A stretch of DNA of 64,000 nt from an uncultured Acetatifactor sp. (GCA_910586775.1 CAJUJN010000007.1:40952-104951), one strand, 5' to 3'; positions 22,791 to 31,982 are shown, counted from the first letter of the stretch. Notes: generated from the letters alone by a model not told the origin. Program-made: numbers and translations.

Positions 22791-23402
22791 ATGGAACAAT
22801 TTTTTCAGGTCGGCATTATTACTTCCACCCACGGAGTACACGGCGAGGTGAAGGTGTATCCAACGACAGATGATGTCAGGCGCTTCAAGCGTCTGAAAGA
22901 AGTAATCATACGGCGGAATCCGGTACCGGAGATGTCCGGCGACAGCCGGACATCCCCAACGGCAGTGAATCCCCCCGGTATTACCGCATCTGTGGACAGC
23001 AGAGTCCGTGAAGCGGTAAATGAGGAAACCGTCGAAATAGAATCCGTCAAATTTTTCAAACAGTTTGCCATCCTGAAATTCAAGGGAACAGACACCATGG
23101 AGGCAGCAGAAAAATACCGCAGGTGCTCTCTGATGGTACCCAGGAGCAACGCAGTGCGGCTGTCCAGAGACGAGTACTTTATCGCAGACCTTATCGGTCT
23201 GGCGGTACGGGATGAAGACGGTACGGAGATAGGCACGTTAAATGATGTGATAGAGACCGGAGCAAACGATGTATATGCCATCAGGCTTCATGACGGAAGG
23301 GAATTCCTTCTGCCCGCCATCAAACAGTGCGTCCTGGAAGTGGATGTGGAAAACGGTTTCATCAGAATACACATTTTGGAAGGATTGTTGGACGAGACGT
23401 GA
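22791..23402 (+). CDS. rimM: 16S rRNA processing protein RimM with an insertion
   Basis: At 203 residues this is longer than typical RimM (about 170). The N-terminal RimM domain starts QVGIITSTHGVHGEVKVYP, and the C-terminal PRC-barrel reads DLIGLAVRDEDGTEIG and NDVYAIRLHDGREFLLPAI. Residues about 45-78, between IIRRN and EETVEIESVKFF, form a proline/serine-rich insertion where the family has a short loop. RimM binds S19 during 30S maturation. The last base of the stop codon is the first base of the trmD start (TGATG). Confidence 0.93.
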   Translation: MEQFFQVGIITSTHGVHGEVKVYPTTDDVRRFKRLKEVIIRRNPVPEMSGDSRTSPTAVNPPGITASVDSRVREAVNEETVEIESVKFFKQFAILKFKGTDTMEAAEKYRRCSLMVPRSNAVRLSRDEYFIADLIGLAVRDEDGTEIGTLNDVIETGANDVYAIRLHDGREFLLPAIKQCVLEVDVENGFIRIHILEGLLDET

Positions 23403-24988
23403 TGCATACAACCATATTTCATGTATTGACCCTGTTTCCCGAAATGATCGTACAGGGCTTAAGCCCCAGCATCATCGGAAGGGCATGGGAAAAGAATATT
23501 ATCTCACTGAATACAGTAAATATCCGGGATTATACCGCCGACAGACATGGTAAAGTAGATGACTATCCTTATGGCGGCGGGGCCGGTATGCTGATGCAGG
23601 CACAGCCTGTCTATGATGCCCACACGGCGGTGACAGGCGGAAGAAAAGTCCGGACAATCTATGTCACTCCCCAGGGAACCCCCTTTACTCAGGCAAAAGC
23701 ACAGGAGCTGGCTTTGGAAGACGAACTTGTCTTCCTGTGCGGCCATTATGAAGGGATTGATGAGCGGGTGCTGGAAGAGATCGTGACAGACTACATCTCC
23801 ATAGGCGATTATGTGCTTACGGGAGGAGAACTTCCTGCCATGGTAATGATTGATGCCATCGCAAGGCTGATTCCCGGAGTACTGGGAAATGATATCTCGG
23901 CAGAGGAAGAGAGTTTTTACAATGACCTGTTGGAGTATCCCCAGTACTCCCGCCCGGAAGTGTGGCATGAAAAGAAAGTGCCGGAGATACTTTTATCCGG
24001 CAATCACAGGAAAGTAACAGAGTGGCGTCTGGAACAGGCGAAGCAGCGCACTGCCGAAAGGCGGCCTGATTTGTATGAAAAATATCAGGAGAAGCAGCTG
24101 CTGATTCAGCGGCTCGCCAGACATAAACGGAACAATATCCACATGATGGAAAGCCTGGCCAGAGGATGCGCGGAAGTTCTATATTGTGATATCATGACAG
24201 TGAATCATTTGTCAGCAGGAAATCCTGCTGTGTCAGGACAGTATCCGGCGGAAGTAAAGCATTCCGTGACAGAAAAACATTCAGAGTCAGGAAAATCTGC
24301 TGTACCGGAAAAGTTTCCGACGAAGGGAAAATGTCCTGTGCCGGAAAAGCGTATCACAGAAATCTCCCTTCTGCTGTACCACCGCAGCTGCAAAACCTGT
24401 ATGGCAATTGCAGCGGATATTGCTTCCGGTGAAGCCATAGCAGAGAAGCTGCCGGAAGACACAGAGTTGGTCATTGTTTCGGACCCGGTTCTGAAAGAAC
24501 TTCTGACACAGCACCATTACAGGGTTATGGACTCTTATATCCAGATGCTGTATACCCGAAAAGAACCCCTTCCTGTGCGTCATAAAGACATCTATCCCCT
24601 TACCATGGAGCATTTTCCCTATGTATGCCGTTGGTACTGTAATGACGGTAAATCCGTTCCCGGTATTAATGACGCATATGTCAGGGAACGGATTCAGGCA
24701 GGTGCCATGTACGGTGCTTTCGCAGAAGGACGCCAGGTCGGTTTCGTGGGCATCCATTCGGAAGGAAGCCTTGGCATGCTGTTTGTGGAGGGGGCTTTTC
24801 GGGGACAGGGAATTGCCTCATCACTGGAAGCCTGCGTCGTAAACCGCATGCTTGAAAAGGGGTGGACCCCATATGGCCATATATCCGCCGGAAACACCGC
24901 TTCGGAGAAACTCCAGGAAAAACTGGGATTCTACAAAGCCGAAAAAACTTTCTGGTGGTTGGAAAAAACACTTGCAAATAGTACATGA
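23402..24988 (+). CDS. trmD: TrmD tRNA (guanine-N1) methyltransferase fused to a GNAT domain
   Basis: The first 245 residues are TrmD, which methylates G37 of tRNA: FHVLTLFPEM, DDYPYGGGAGMLMQ, LCGHYEGIDERV and the knot loop SIGDYVLTGGELPA. There is no stop; the frame continues to 528 residues. A degenerate repeat linker (about 265-320, with repeated VPEK) leads to a domain with HRSCKTC and then a GNAT acetyltransferase (about 390-528) with the acetyl-CoA loop FVEGAFRGQGIASSL. Normal TrmD is 240-250 residues. ATG 23402 overlaps the rimM stop. Confidence 0.93.
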   Translation: MHTTIFHVLTLFPEMIVQGLSPSIIGRAWEKNIISLNTVNIRDYTADRHGKVDDYPYGGGAGMLMQAQPVYDAHTAVTGGRKVRTIYVTPQGTPFTQAKAQELALEDELVFLCGHYEGIDERVLEEIVTDYISIGDYVLTGGELPAMVMIDAIARLIPGVLGNDISAEEESFYNDLLEYPQYSRPEVWHEKKVPEILLSGNHRKVTEWRLEQAKQRTAERRPDLYEKYQEKQLLIQRLARHKRNNIHMMESLARGCAEVLYCDIMTVNHLSAGNPAVSGQYPAEVKHSVTEKHSESGKSAVPEKFPTKGKCPVPEKRITEISLLLYHRSCKTCMAIAADIASGEAIAEKLPEDTELVIVSDPVLKELLTQHHYRVMDSYIQMLYTRKEPLPVRHKDIYPLTMEHFPYVCRWYCNDGKSVPGINDAYVRERIQAGAMYGAFAEGRQVGFVGIHSEGSLGMLFVEGAFRGQGIASSLEACVVNRMLEKGWTPYGHISAGNTASEKLQEKLGFYKAEKTFWWLEKTLANST

Positions 24989-25000
24989 ATATGCTAAGAT
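24972..25000 (+). promoter_or_regulatory. rplS promoter inside the end of trmD
   Basis: TTGCAA (24972-24977) and TAAGAT (24995-25000) are 17 bases apart. The roughly 160-base leader before rplS is long enough for ribosomal-protein autoregulation, but I cannot assign a known leader fold. Confidence 0.65.
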
Positions 25001-25167
25001 TTTAATGTTGTGAAAAAGATGGTCCTCTGTTACCAGGGAATTTCATTCCTGAGAATTCTATTATCGGGAATCAAAATTTCTGCGGCATTTCGATTTCCTG
25101 CTGTAGGTGCATGATGAAGACGAAAGATCCGGTATTAAGAACATCCATTTTATAAAGGAGGCTCACA

Positions 25168-25515
25168 ATGAGTGACATTATCAGAGAGATTGAAGCAGAA
25201 CAGCTGAAGGAGAAGGTTGACGACTTCAATGTAGGCGATACCGTGAAGGTTTACGGTAAGATCAAGGAAGGCAATCGCGAGAGAATCCAGGTATTTGAGG
25301 GTATCGTGCTGAAGAGACAGGGCGGAAGCAGCCGTGAGACTTTCACTGTCAGGAAGACTTCCAACGGTATTGGTGTTGAGAAGACATGGCCGGTACATTC
25401 CCCCAATGTGGAGAAGATTGAGGTGGTCAGAAGAGGTAAGGTAAGGCGTGCAAAACTGAACTACCTGAGAAGCCGTGTCGGTAAGAAGGCAAAGGTAAAG
25501 GAAGCCGTAAAATAA
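25168..25515 (+). CDS. rplS: 50S ribosomal protein L19
   Basis: This 115-residue protein has FNVGDTVKVYGKIKEGNRER, RQGGSSRETFTVRK and the conserved EKTWPVHSPNVEKIEVVRRG stretch of L19, which sits at the 30S-50S interface. AAAGGAGG precedes the ATG. It has its own promoter and a terminator. Confidence 0.97.
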   Translation: MSDIIREIEAEQLKEKVDDFNVGDTVKVYGKIKEGNRERIQVFEGIVLKRQGGSSRETFTVRKTSNGIGVEKTWPVHSPNVEKIEVVRRGKVRRAKLNYLRSRVGKKAKVKEAVK

Positions 25516-25524
25516 GCGGACAGG

Positions 25525-25554
25525 AGGGCAATTACTTGGGTAGTTGTCCTTTTT
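25525..25554 (+). terminator. Terminator after rplS
   Basis: AGGGCAATTAC (25525-25535) pairs with GTAGTTGTCCT (25540-25550) with two G-U pairs and is followed by a T run. Confidence 0.7.
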
Positions 25555-25613
25555 ATGTATAAAAGGAGTATGGCGAATGGTCCTGTCGGCACCATTCCAA
25601 ATTAGCATAAAAT

Positions 25614-26195
25614 ATGGCAAAAAAGAAAGGTCTCAGCTTTTATAACCGGAAAAAGAGAAAAATCAGCTCGGCCCATGTGAAAGAGATTTTCAGCTGGCTG
25701 TTCGGGATTTTCGCTGCTGTTTTCATTGCGGTTGTACTTAATGTATTTCTGGGGGTAACCACTAACGTAGTCGGAGTATCCATGGAGCCTACACTGTATA
25801 ATGGGCAGCGCATCTACATTAATTCCTTTCTCTACCTGATTTCATCTCCGAAAAGAGGTGATGTTGTAGTGTTTCTGCCCAATGGAAATGAGAATTCGCA
25901 TTACTATGTAAAGCGTGTGGTGGCGGTGCCCGGGGACAGTGTGCTGGTCAGCGGAGGCATTCTGTATGTGAACGGCGAAGAAAGTCCCTGGGTTACGGAA
26001 AAGCTGGCGGATGCGGGAATTGCCGCCAATGAATTCACCGTGCAGAACGGCGAATATTTCTGCATCGGCGACAATCCGGGCAATAGCGAAGACAGCCGTT
26101 CTCCTAATATCGGACCGGTGAGAGAAGCTGATATGATAGGAAAGGTATGGTTCCGTGCCTCCTGTGAAGAAGCAGGCATGGGCTTTGTAAAATAG
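25614..26195 (+). CDS. lepB: Type I signal peptidase (first of three)
   Basis: This 193-residue protein has a basic N-terminus, one membrane span (FSWLFGIFAAVFIAVVLNVF), the catalytic serine in GVSMEPTL (S56) and the general-base lysine in YYVKRVVAVPGD (K100), plus the box E GDN and SEDSR segment. It cleaves signal peptides of Sec-exported proteins outside the membrane. There is no clear Shine-Dalgarno at the chosen start, only a weak one. It lies between rplS and ylqF, the usual place in Firmicutes. Confidence 0.92.
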   Translation: MAKKKGLSFYNRKKRKISSAHVKEIFSWLFGIFAAVFIAVVLNVFLGVTTNVVGVSMEPTLYNGQRIYINSFLYLISSPKRGDVVVFLPNGNENSHYYVKRVVAVPGDSVLVSGGILYVNGEESPWVTEKLADAGIAANEFTVQNGEYFCIGDNPGNSEDSRSPNIGPVREADMIGKVWFRASCEEAGMGFVK

Positions 26196-26197
26196 AT

Positions 26198-27055
26198 ATG
26201 AATTATCAATGGTATCCTGGTCATATGACAAAGGCAAAGCGTATGATGCAGGAAAATATAAAACTGATCGATCTGATCATAGAACTGGCAGATGCCAGAA
26301 TACCGCTTGCCAGCCGTAATCCCGATATCAATGAATTGGGAAAGGGAAAATCCAGGATTGTTCTTCTGAATAAGTCGGACCTGGCAGATCAGACATGGAA
26401 TCAGCGGTGGATCAACTGTCTGGAAGCAGAGGGCATCTATGTCCTGGAGGTGAATTCCAAAACAGGGGCGGGAATAAAGGCGATCAACGGCCTGGTACAG
26501 AAGGCCTGTGCGGAAAAAATCGAAAGAGACCGGAAGCGCGGCATTTTAAATCGCCCTGTCCGGGCGATGGTGGTTGGTATTCCCAACGTAGGAAAGTCTA
26601 CCTTTATCAACTCATTCGCGGGAAGGGCCTGCACAAAGACCGGCAATAAGCCGGGTGTCACGAAGGGAAAGCAATGGATACGCCTGAACAGTAAACTGGA
26701 GCTTCTGGATACGCCGGGAATTTTGTGGCCGAAGTTTGAAGACAATACTGTAGGGATGCATCTTGCCTTTATCGGCTCCATGAACGATGAGATTGTCATC
26801 GTCGAAGAGCTTGCCTGTGACCTGTTGGACAGCCTCAGGATGCTTTATCCGAATTCCGTTACGGAACGCTATGGAATTTCATGGTGGGAAGATACCGCAG
26901 CCACGCTGGAGGCAATTGCCCGCAGCAGAGGATGCTTCCTGAAGGGGGAGACGCCGGATCTGAAGAAGGCTTCAGGACTGCTGCTGGATGATTTTCGGAG
27001 CGGGCGTCTGGGAAGGATTACACTGGAGCGGCCTGAAGCTGCAGGTGTACATTGA
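26198..27055 (+). CDS. rbgA: Ribosome biogenesis GTPase YlqF/RbgA
   Basis: This 285-residue protein is a circularly permuted GTPase with G4 (LLNKSDLAD) before G1 (GIPNVGKST) and G3 (DTPGILWP), the order that defines YlqF. RbgA acts late in 50S assembly near L6 and L16. It begins two bases after the signal peptidase stop (start ATGAATTATCAATGG), with the expected N-terminal WYPGHMTKAKR. Confidence 0.95.
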   Translation: MNYQWYPGHMTKAKRMMQENIKLIDLIIELADARIPLASRNPDINELGKGKSRIVLLNKSDLADQTWNQRWINCLEAEGIYVLEVNSKTGAGIKAINGLVQKACAEKIERDRKRGILNRPVRAMVVGIPNVGKSTFINSFAGRACTKTGNKPGVTKGKQWIRLNSKLELLDTPGILWPKFEDNTVGMHLAFIGSMNDEIVIVEELACDLLDSLRMLYPNSVTERYGISWWEDTAATLEAIARSRGCFLKGETPDLKKASGLLLDDFRSGRLGRITLERPEAAGVH

Positions 27056-27175
27056 CATTTCATTTAATGACAGCAGACGGCGTATCTGGCGGAAAACCAA
27101 TTCTGTAAATATGCGAATAACAGTAAAAGATACAATACCGAAAACTGCTGTGGAGGGAAACTGGGAGAATGCAAA

Positions 27176-27721
27176 ATGAATAAAGTAATGAAAGAGATGA
27201 TAAGTACGCTGCTCTATCTGCTGGGTGTCCTGTGCCTGACCTGGCTAGTGATTACTTTCGTGGGACAGCGGACGGAGGTGGACGGCTCTTCCATGGAGCC
27301 CATGCTGTCCAACGGAGATAACCTGATTGTAGATAAGATTTCCTACCATTTCCGGGACCCTCAGAGATATGACATCATCGTATTTCCGTTTAAATACCAG
27401 GAAAATACTTATTATATCAAGAGGATCATCGGCCTCCCCGGGGAGACGGTGCAGATTGACGAACAGGGGAACATTTATATCAACGGGGAAATTCTTCCGG
27501 AAAATTACGGCAGGGAAATTATCCGCGCAGACACGTTGGGAATTGCCGTCAATCCTGTCGTACTTGGCGAAGACGAGTACTTTGTCATGGGTGACAACCG
27601 AAACAACAGCACCGACAGCCGTACGGAAATCGTCGGCAATATCAAACGGGATGATATTATCGGCAGAGCCTGGGTACGCATCTGGCCGTTGAATAAAATC
27701 GGAATTCTGAAACATCAATAA
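27176..27721 (+). CDS. Type I signal peptidase (second, tandem copy 1)
   Basis: This 181-residue protein has a short cytoplasmic tail, one membrane span (LLYLLGVLCLTWLVITFVG), catalytic S39 in DGSSMEPML and K82 in YYIKRIIGLPGE. It is highly similar along its whole length to the next gene, much less so to 25614-26195. Ser-Lys dyad complete, so probably active. GGGAGAATGCAAA precedes the ATG. Confidence 0.92.
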   Translation: MNKVMKEMISTLLYLLGVLCLTWLVITFVGQRTEVDGSSMEPMLSNGDNLIVDKISYHFRDPQRYDIIVFPFKYQENTYYIKRIIGLPGETVQIDEQGNIYINGEILPENYGREIIRADTLGIAVNPVVLGEDEYFVMGDNRNNSTDSRTEIVGNIKRDDIIGRAWVRIWPLNKIGILKHQ

Positions 27722-27737
27722 CACGGGAGAGTTTGTT

Positions 27738-28283
27738 GTGAATAAAAGGACAAAAGAAATCATAAGCAATCTGCTCTACATTCTGGGTGTCATATGTGTA
27801 ACATGGCTGATTGTCACCTTTGTAGGGCAGCGGGTTAATGTAGACGGCTCCTCCATGGAGCCCATGCTCATCAATGGAGACAACCTGATTGTAGACAAGA
27901 TTACATACCGCTTCCGGGACCCACAGCGTTTTGATATAATTGTATTTCCTGTCAAATATGACAATAACAGGAAATATATCAAACGTATCATCGGACTTCC
28001 GGGTGAAACGGTTCTGATAGACGAAGCGGGAAATATCTACATTGACGGAGAGTTGCTTTCAGAGTCTTACGGCAAGGAGACTATCCGTCCCGATACCATA
28101 GGAATCGCTTCAGAGCCGGTGGTCCTGGGAGAAGATGAATATTTTGTTCTGGGTGACAACCGAAATCACAGCGGAGACAGCCGGACATTAATTGTGGGAA
28201 ATATCAACCGGAAAGACATTATCGGCAGAGCCTGGATCCGCATCTGGCCTTTAAATAAAATAGGCTTTATCAGGCATCAGTAA
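27738..28283 (+). CDS. Type I signal peptidase (third, tandem copy 2)
   Basis: This has the same 181-residue length and layout as its upstream neighbour: membrane span LLYILGVICVTWLIVTFVG, S39 in DGSSMEPML and K82 in YIKRIIGLPGE, and an identical FVGQR-N-VDGSSMEPML pattern. Only 16 bases separate the genes, so this is a recent tandem duplication in one operon. Divergence is concentrated around residues 73-80 and 100-125, the substrate-facing part (inference). Confidence 0.92.
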   Translation: MNKRTKEIISNLLYILGVICVTWLIVTFVGQRVNVDGSSMEPMLINGDNLIVDKITYRFRDPQRFDIIVFPVKYDNNRKYIKRIIGLPGETVLIDEAGNIYIDGELLSESYGKETIRPDTIGIASEPVVLGEDEYFVLGDNRNHSGDSRTLIVGNINRKDIIGRAWIRIWPLNKIGFIRHQ

Positions 28284-28390
28284 AAAGGTAGCAGGAAAGG
28301 GCAGATATTCTGTCCGCATATAAAGAGGCGGCTTGGTTAATCTGCATTTACGCCGCCGCGGATACGGCCCCTGGCATAAGGTGACAGCAT

Positions 28391-29152
28391 ATGAGAAGTA
28401 TCAACGAGATACATAAGATTCTTCAGGCAGCATCTGTAGAGGCGCTGCCTGAATTTATAGATACCTATTCCTCAGATGAGAGGGCAGGTGTCAGGAAATT
28501 GGTGGAATTGGCAAAAAAACGCCTGACTGCACTGGAAAAGGAACATGCCAGAATCGAAGCGCTCCGCGTATACGAAGAGCAATATGCCGAATATGACTGT
28601 ATCTGCGGAGTGGACGAGGTTGGAAGAGGGCCTCTCGCCGGACCTGTCGTGGCAGGGGCAGTGATACTTCCCAGAGAATGCCGCATTTTATATATAAATG
28701 ATTCAAAGCAACTCTCCGAAAAAAAGAGAGAGGAGCTTTATTCTGTTATAACAAAGCAGGCCGTAGCCTGGGCCGTGGGATATGCCTCCCCGGAGCGGAT
28801 AGACGAAATCAATATCCTCCAGGCTACCTACGAGGCTATGCGCGAGGCAATCGGCAAACTGAATCCTGCTCCCGGTATTTTGCTGAACGATGCCGTCAGG
28901 ATTCCGGGAATCTCCGTCCCTCAGGTGTCCATCATCAAAGGGGATGCAAAGAGCATTACCATAGGGGCCGCCAGCATTGTAGCCAAAGTAACCCGGGACA
29001 GGATGATGCGGGATTACGATCAGATATATCCCGCATATGGTTTTGCCGAAAATAAGGGCTACGGAAGCCAGAGTCACATAGAGGCACTGCAGAAATACGG
29101 TTCTACACCCATCCACAGAAAAAGCTTTATCAGAAACTTTATCGTAACGTAA
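28391..29152 (+). CDS. rnhB: Ribonuclease HII
   Basis: This 253-residue protein carries the RNase HII catalytic block CGVDEVGRGPLAGPVVAGAV (Asp and Glu of the DEDD site), then NDSKQLSEKKRE and later GAASIVAKVTRDRMM. It removes RNA from RNA-DNA hybrids and single ribonucleotides. An extra 70-residue helical N-terminal domain precedes the core, as in B. subtilis RnhB. The gene order ylqF-rnhB is conserved. Confidence 0.95.
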   Translation: MRSINEIHKILQAASVEALPEFIDTYSSDERAGVRKLVELAKKRLTALEKEHARIEALRVYEEQYAEYDCICGVDEVGRGPLAGPVVAGAVILPRECRILYINDSKQLSEKKREELYSVITKQAVAWAVGYASPERIDEINILQATYEAMREAIGKLNPAPGILLNDAVRIPGISVPQVSIIKGDAKSITIGAASIVAKVTRDRMMRDYDQIYPAYGFAENKGYGSQSHIEALQKYGSTPIHRKSFIRNFIVT

Positions 29153-29271
29153 TTGCAAACCGAGCACAGCATCTGACATCTTTGTGCCTATAGAATTTAC
29201 GGACACCCTGTGGACGCAAATTTTATGCCAATCGGTGCCGGACCTCAGATGCGGAACTGGAATAAGAAACT

Positions 29272-31191
29272 ATGAAACTATCACAATTGTTTTCAGGGGA
29301 AGTGCGCACAGACAGCACGTCCTCACGCCCTTCACAGCTGACTCCTTCCCAGATGGAGCAGGCAAACCGTCAGATACGTTCCCTTGTACCGGGGCAGACC
29401 ATCAGCGGAGAAATTGTTTCCAGAAACGGGAGCGAAGTCCAGATCCGGCTTTCGGAAGATCTCATTCTCAACGCAAGAGTTGACCGGAACATGAATATTG
29501 AAGTGGGGAAAAATATGACCTTTGAGGTCAAAAACAACGGCAGCGCCCTTACGCTGAGCCCGCTTTTTACAAATGTAGCCACGGACGTGAATGTGCTGAA
29601 GGCGCTTGACATGGCAGGGCTTCCGGTGAACAGGGCTTCCATCGACATGACTGAGCAGCTGATGGCTGCGGGAATGTCCGTCAATCGAAGCAGCCTGCAA
29701 CAGATATTCAGAGAGATTAACAGCTTTCCGCAGGCCGAAATCTCTGATATTATCAACCTTCACAGGCTTCAGATGTCCGTAAATGAGGCAAATTTAAATC
29801 AGATGGCTTCCTACAGGAATCTGAACCACCAGCTGACACAGGGCATGGATGCCATATTGGAGGCATTGCCGGAGGTGTTTGACTCCATGATGGCGGAAGG
29901 AGACACTGCCGGAGCAGTGAAACTGTATCAGGAAGTACTTCAGCTGGTACAGGAAAGCGGTGACATGACTGCTTCAGGTGAAGTTTCGGACGGCATACCC
30001 GGGCAGACGGTTTCCGAACAGGCATCCGGTTTTCCCGGACAAAATCCGTCCGGAGAAACAGTTTTACCGGGCGAAAACATGCAGACACCGGACGGTACCC
30101 CGGCCGGGACAGAGGAAGTGAATCCGTCGTCCCTGATTTTGAATGAGGAAAACCTGCAGGAAATAACCCAGGAAACCATGGCTGAACTTGAGGCAGAAAT
30201 CCCTTTGCCGACTAACGGCGTGCCCGAAGAGGCTGTACTCCGGGAAGGCGAGAGTGCCGGAACCCCTCCCAACGCCGAAGGCAATGCAGCCGGATTGCCA
30301 AATACGGCCATAGCTTCCGGGGAAGGAACGGCGGAAAGAATCCCGGAAAATCTGCGGACTGCAGTAGCGGGAGATGCACTGGCGCTTCTTGACAGCATTC
30401 ACATGTCACCGGAGCGAGCCCAGACCCTGCGCAATGAAATCTATCAGTTTCTCCAGGGCGAGACTGATGCCGGGCAGTTTTTTTCCGTTTTAAATACACT
30501 GGCTGAAAATGCTAAATTCTCTACGGAATCCATGAAATTATTGGAGAAGATGTTCTCGGGAACGAAATTCCGCACTCTTTTATCTGCTCAGCTGAAGAAC
30601 AACTGGATGCTTCGCCCCGAAGAGGTAGCTTCCCCCGGCAAGGTGGAAGAAATGTACCGCAGGCTGGACCGGCAGCTGAAAAGCCTGGGCGGCGCTCTGG
30701 AAAACACAGGCCATACCGAAAGCACAGTGTACAGGGCTGTCTCATCCATGTCACAGAATATCGATTTTCTGCAGCAGCTGAATCAAATGTACACCTATGT
30801 ACAACTGCCCCTGCGGCTGCAGCAGAGGGATGCGCAGGGCGAACTTTACGTCTATACGAACAAGAAAAAGCTGTCGAGCCCGGACGGTACCATGAGTGCC
30901 CTTCTCCATCTGGATATGGAGTATCTGGGGCCGGTTGACGTATATGTTTCTCTGAAAGGCAGCAGAGTGAAAACTCGCTTTTACCTTCGTGACGATGAGA
31001 TGATAGACTTTATGTCACAGCATATGGATGTTCTGACCAGCCGCCTCCAGAAGCGGGGGTACGACTGCAGCTTTTCCATGACGCTCCGTGAAAAAGGGGA
31101 AGGTGAAACTACCAAAGGCGGATTGGAGCCGGTTCTGCGGCAGAATAAAGGCATTATGCTTTCCCATTATGCCTTTGACGTGCGCACCTGA
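29272..31191 (+). CDS. FliK-like hook-length control domain protein (YlqG position)
   Basis: This 639-residue protein has an N-terminal OB-like part (GQTISGEIVSRNGSEVQIRL), a variable Pro/Gly/Glu-rich middle (about 235-365) and a C-terminal domain (LLHLDMEYLGPVDVYVSLKG, KTRFYLRDDEM, LQKRGYDCSFSM) that resembles the C-terminal domain of flagellar hook-length proteins. It sits where B. subtilis has ylqG, just before a FlhB-like fragment. No other flagellar genes are nearby. Its role outside the flagellum is unknown. Confidence 0.7.
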   Translation: MKLSQLFSGEVRTDSTSSRPSQLTPSQMEQANRQIRSLVPGQTISGEIVSRNGSEVQIRLSEDLILNARVDRNMNIEVGKNMTFEVKNNGSALTLSPLFTNVATDVNVLKALDMAGLPVNRASIDMTEQLMAAGMSVNRSSLQQIFREINSFPQAEISDIINLHRLQMSVNEANLNQMASYRNLNHQLTQGMDAILEALPEVFDSMMAEGDTAGAVKLYQEVLQLVQESGDMTASGEVSDGIPGQTVSEQASGFPGQNPSGETVLPGENMQTPDGTPAGTEEVNPSSLILNEENLQEITQETMAELEAEIPLPTNGVPEEAVLREGESAGTPPNAEGNAAGLPNTAIASGEGTAERIPENLRTAVAGDALALLDSIHMSPERAQTLRNEIYQFLQGETDAGQFFSVLNTLAENAKFSTESMKLLEKMFSGTKFRTLLSAQLKNNWMLRPEEVASPGKVEEMYRRLDRQLKSLGGALENTGHTESTVYRAVSSMSQNIDFLQQLNQMYTYVQLPLRLQQRDAQGELYVYTNKKKLSSPDGTMSALLHLDMEYLGPVDVYVSLKGSRVKTRFYLRDDEMIDFMSQHMDVLTSRLQKRGYDCSFSMTLREKGEGETTKGGLEPVLRQNKGIMLSHYAFDVRT

Positions 31192-31320
31192 AAGCAATAT
31201 CTCCTTATCCTGTATAGCTTCAGGCCGGTATACTGAAAAGCAAAAACCTGAGGGAGCGGCGGGATATGGTGAGAAACAATTGATTTCAAAACAAAAGTGA
31301 GGAGAGGCATCCTGAACTAT

Positions 31321-31614
31321 ATGTATGGAAAAAAGGAAAAACGTGAAAAAGTAAAACAGGCTATCGCTCTGGAATATGACCCCTCTGACGAGGCACCCAG
31401 GGTAATCGCCAGCGGAAAAGGCGTACTGGCAGAACGAATCATCGAGAGGGCTCAGGAAAGCGCCGTCCCCATCCACAGAGATGACAAGCTTGCCGATACC
31501 CTGTCCAGACTGGATATCGGAGATACGATTCCGCCGGAGTTATACGAGGTGGTGGCAGAGATACTGGTATTTGTGGATTCCATGGACAAGATAAGGGCAA
31601 AGATAAAAAGGTAG
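31321..31614 (+). CDS. FlhB C-terminal-like protein (YlqH type)
   Basis: This 97-residue protein matches the cytoplasmic domain of FlhB/EscU after the cleavage site: QAIALEYDPSDEAPRVIASG, then ERIIERAQESAVPIHRDDKL. The NPTH autocleavage motif and all membrane spans are missing, as in B. subtilis YlqH. A GTG at 31297 is in frame, but ATG 31321 gives the usual length. It pairs with the FliK-like gene upstream, mirroring the FliK-FlhB interaction in flagella (inference). Confidence 0.75.
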   Translation: MYGKKEKREKVKQAIALEYDPSDEAPRVIASGKGVLAERIIERAQESAVPIHRDDKLADTLSRLDIGDTIPPELYEVVAEILVFVDSMDKIRAKIKR

Positions 31615-31622
31615 GACATCAT

Positions 31623-31982
31623 TTGAATAAGCGAAAAACAGGCACGGAATGGGAAATCCAGGCGGCGGAATACCTCACGCAAAACGGCATGCGTGTCGTA
31701 GAGAAAAATTTCCGATGCAGACAGGGTGAAATCGACATCATTGGCTATCACGAGGGGTATCTGGTGTTCGTGGAAGTAAAATACAGAAGCTCTTTCGATT
31801 CCGGATACGCTCTGGAGGCCGTGGATTATCGAAAGCAGTGCCGAATCTGTAAAGTGGCGGACTATTACAGATATTCCCGCTGTCTGGGCACAGACACAGG
31901 GGTGCGCTATGACGTAATCGGAATCCAGAACGGGAAGATAGAGTGGATTCAGAATGCATTTCCGCATGTTTACAGATGCTGA
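31623..31982 (+). CDS. YraN/UPF0102 family endonuclease-like protein
   Basis: This 119-residue protein has the restriction-endonuclease-like fold motifs of YraN: GTEWEIQAAEYLTQNG, NFRCRQGEIDIIGYHEG and LVFVEVKYRSS (catalytic E, D, ExK). The biological role is unclear in the family. The start is TTG 31623, eight bases after the previous stop, with AAGGTAGG overlapping the upstream gene's end. Confidence 0.9.
   Translation: MNKRKTGTEWEIQAAEYLTQNGMRVVEKNFRCRQGEIDIIGYHEGYLVFVEVKYRSSFDSGYALEAVDYRKQCRICKVADYYRYSRCLGTDTGVRYDVIGIQNGKIEWIQNAFPHVYRC

Noticed and set aside
29753..30398. Long minus-strand frames opposite the FliK-like gene
   Set aside because: They mirror the codon pattern of the plus-strand gene and have no starts with ribosome binding sites.
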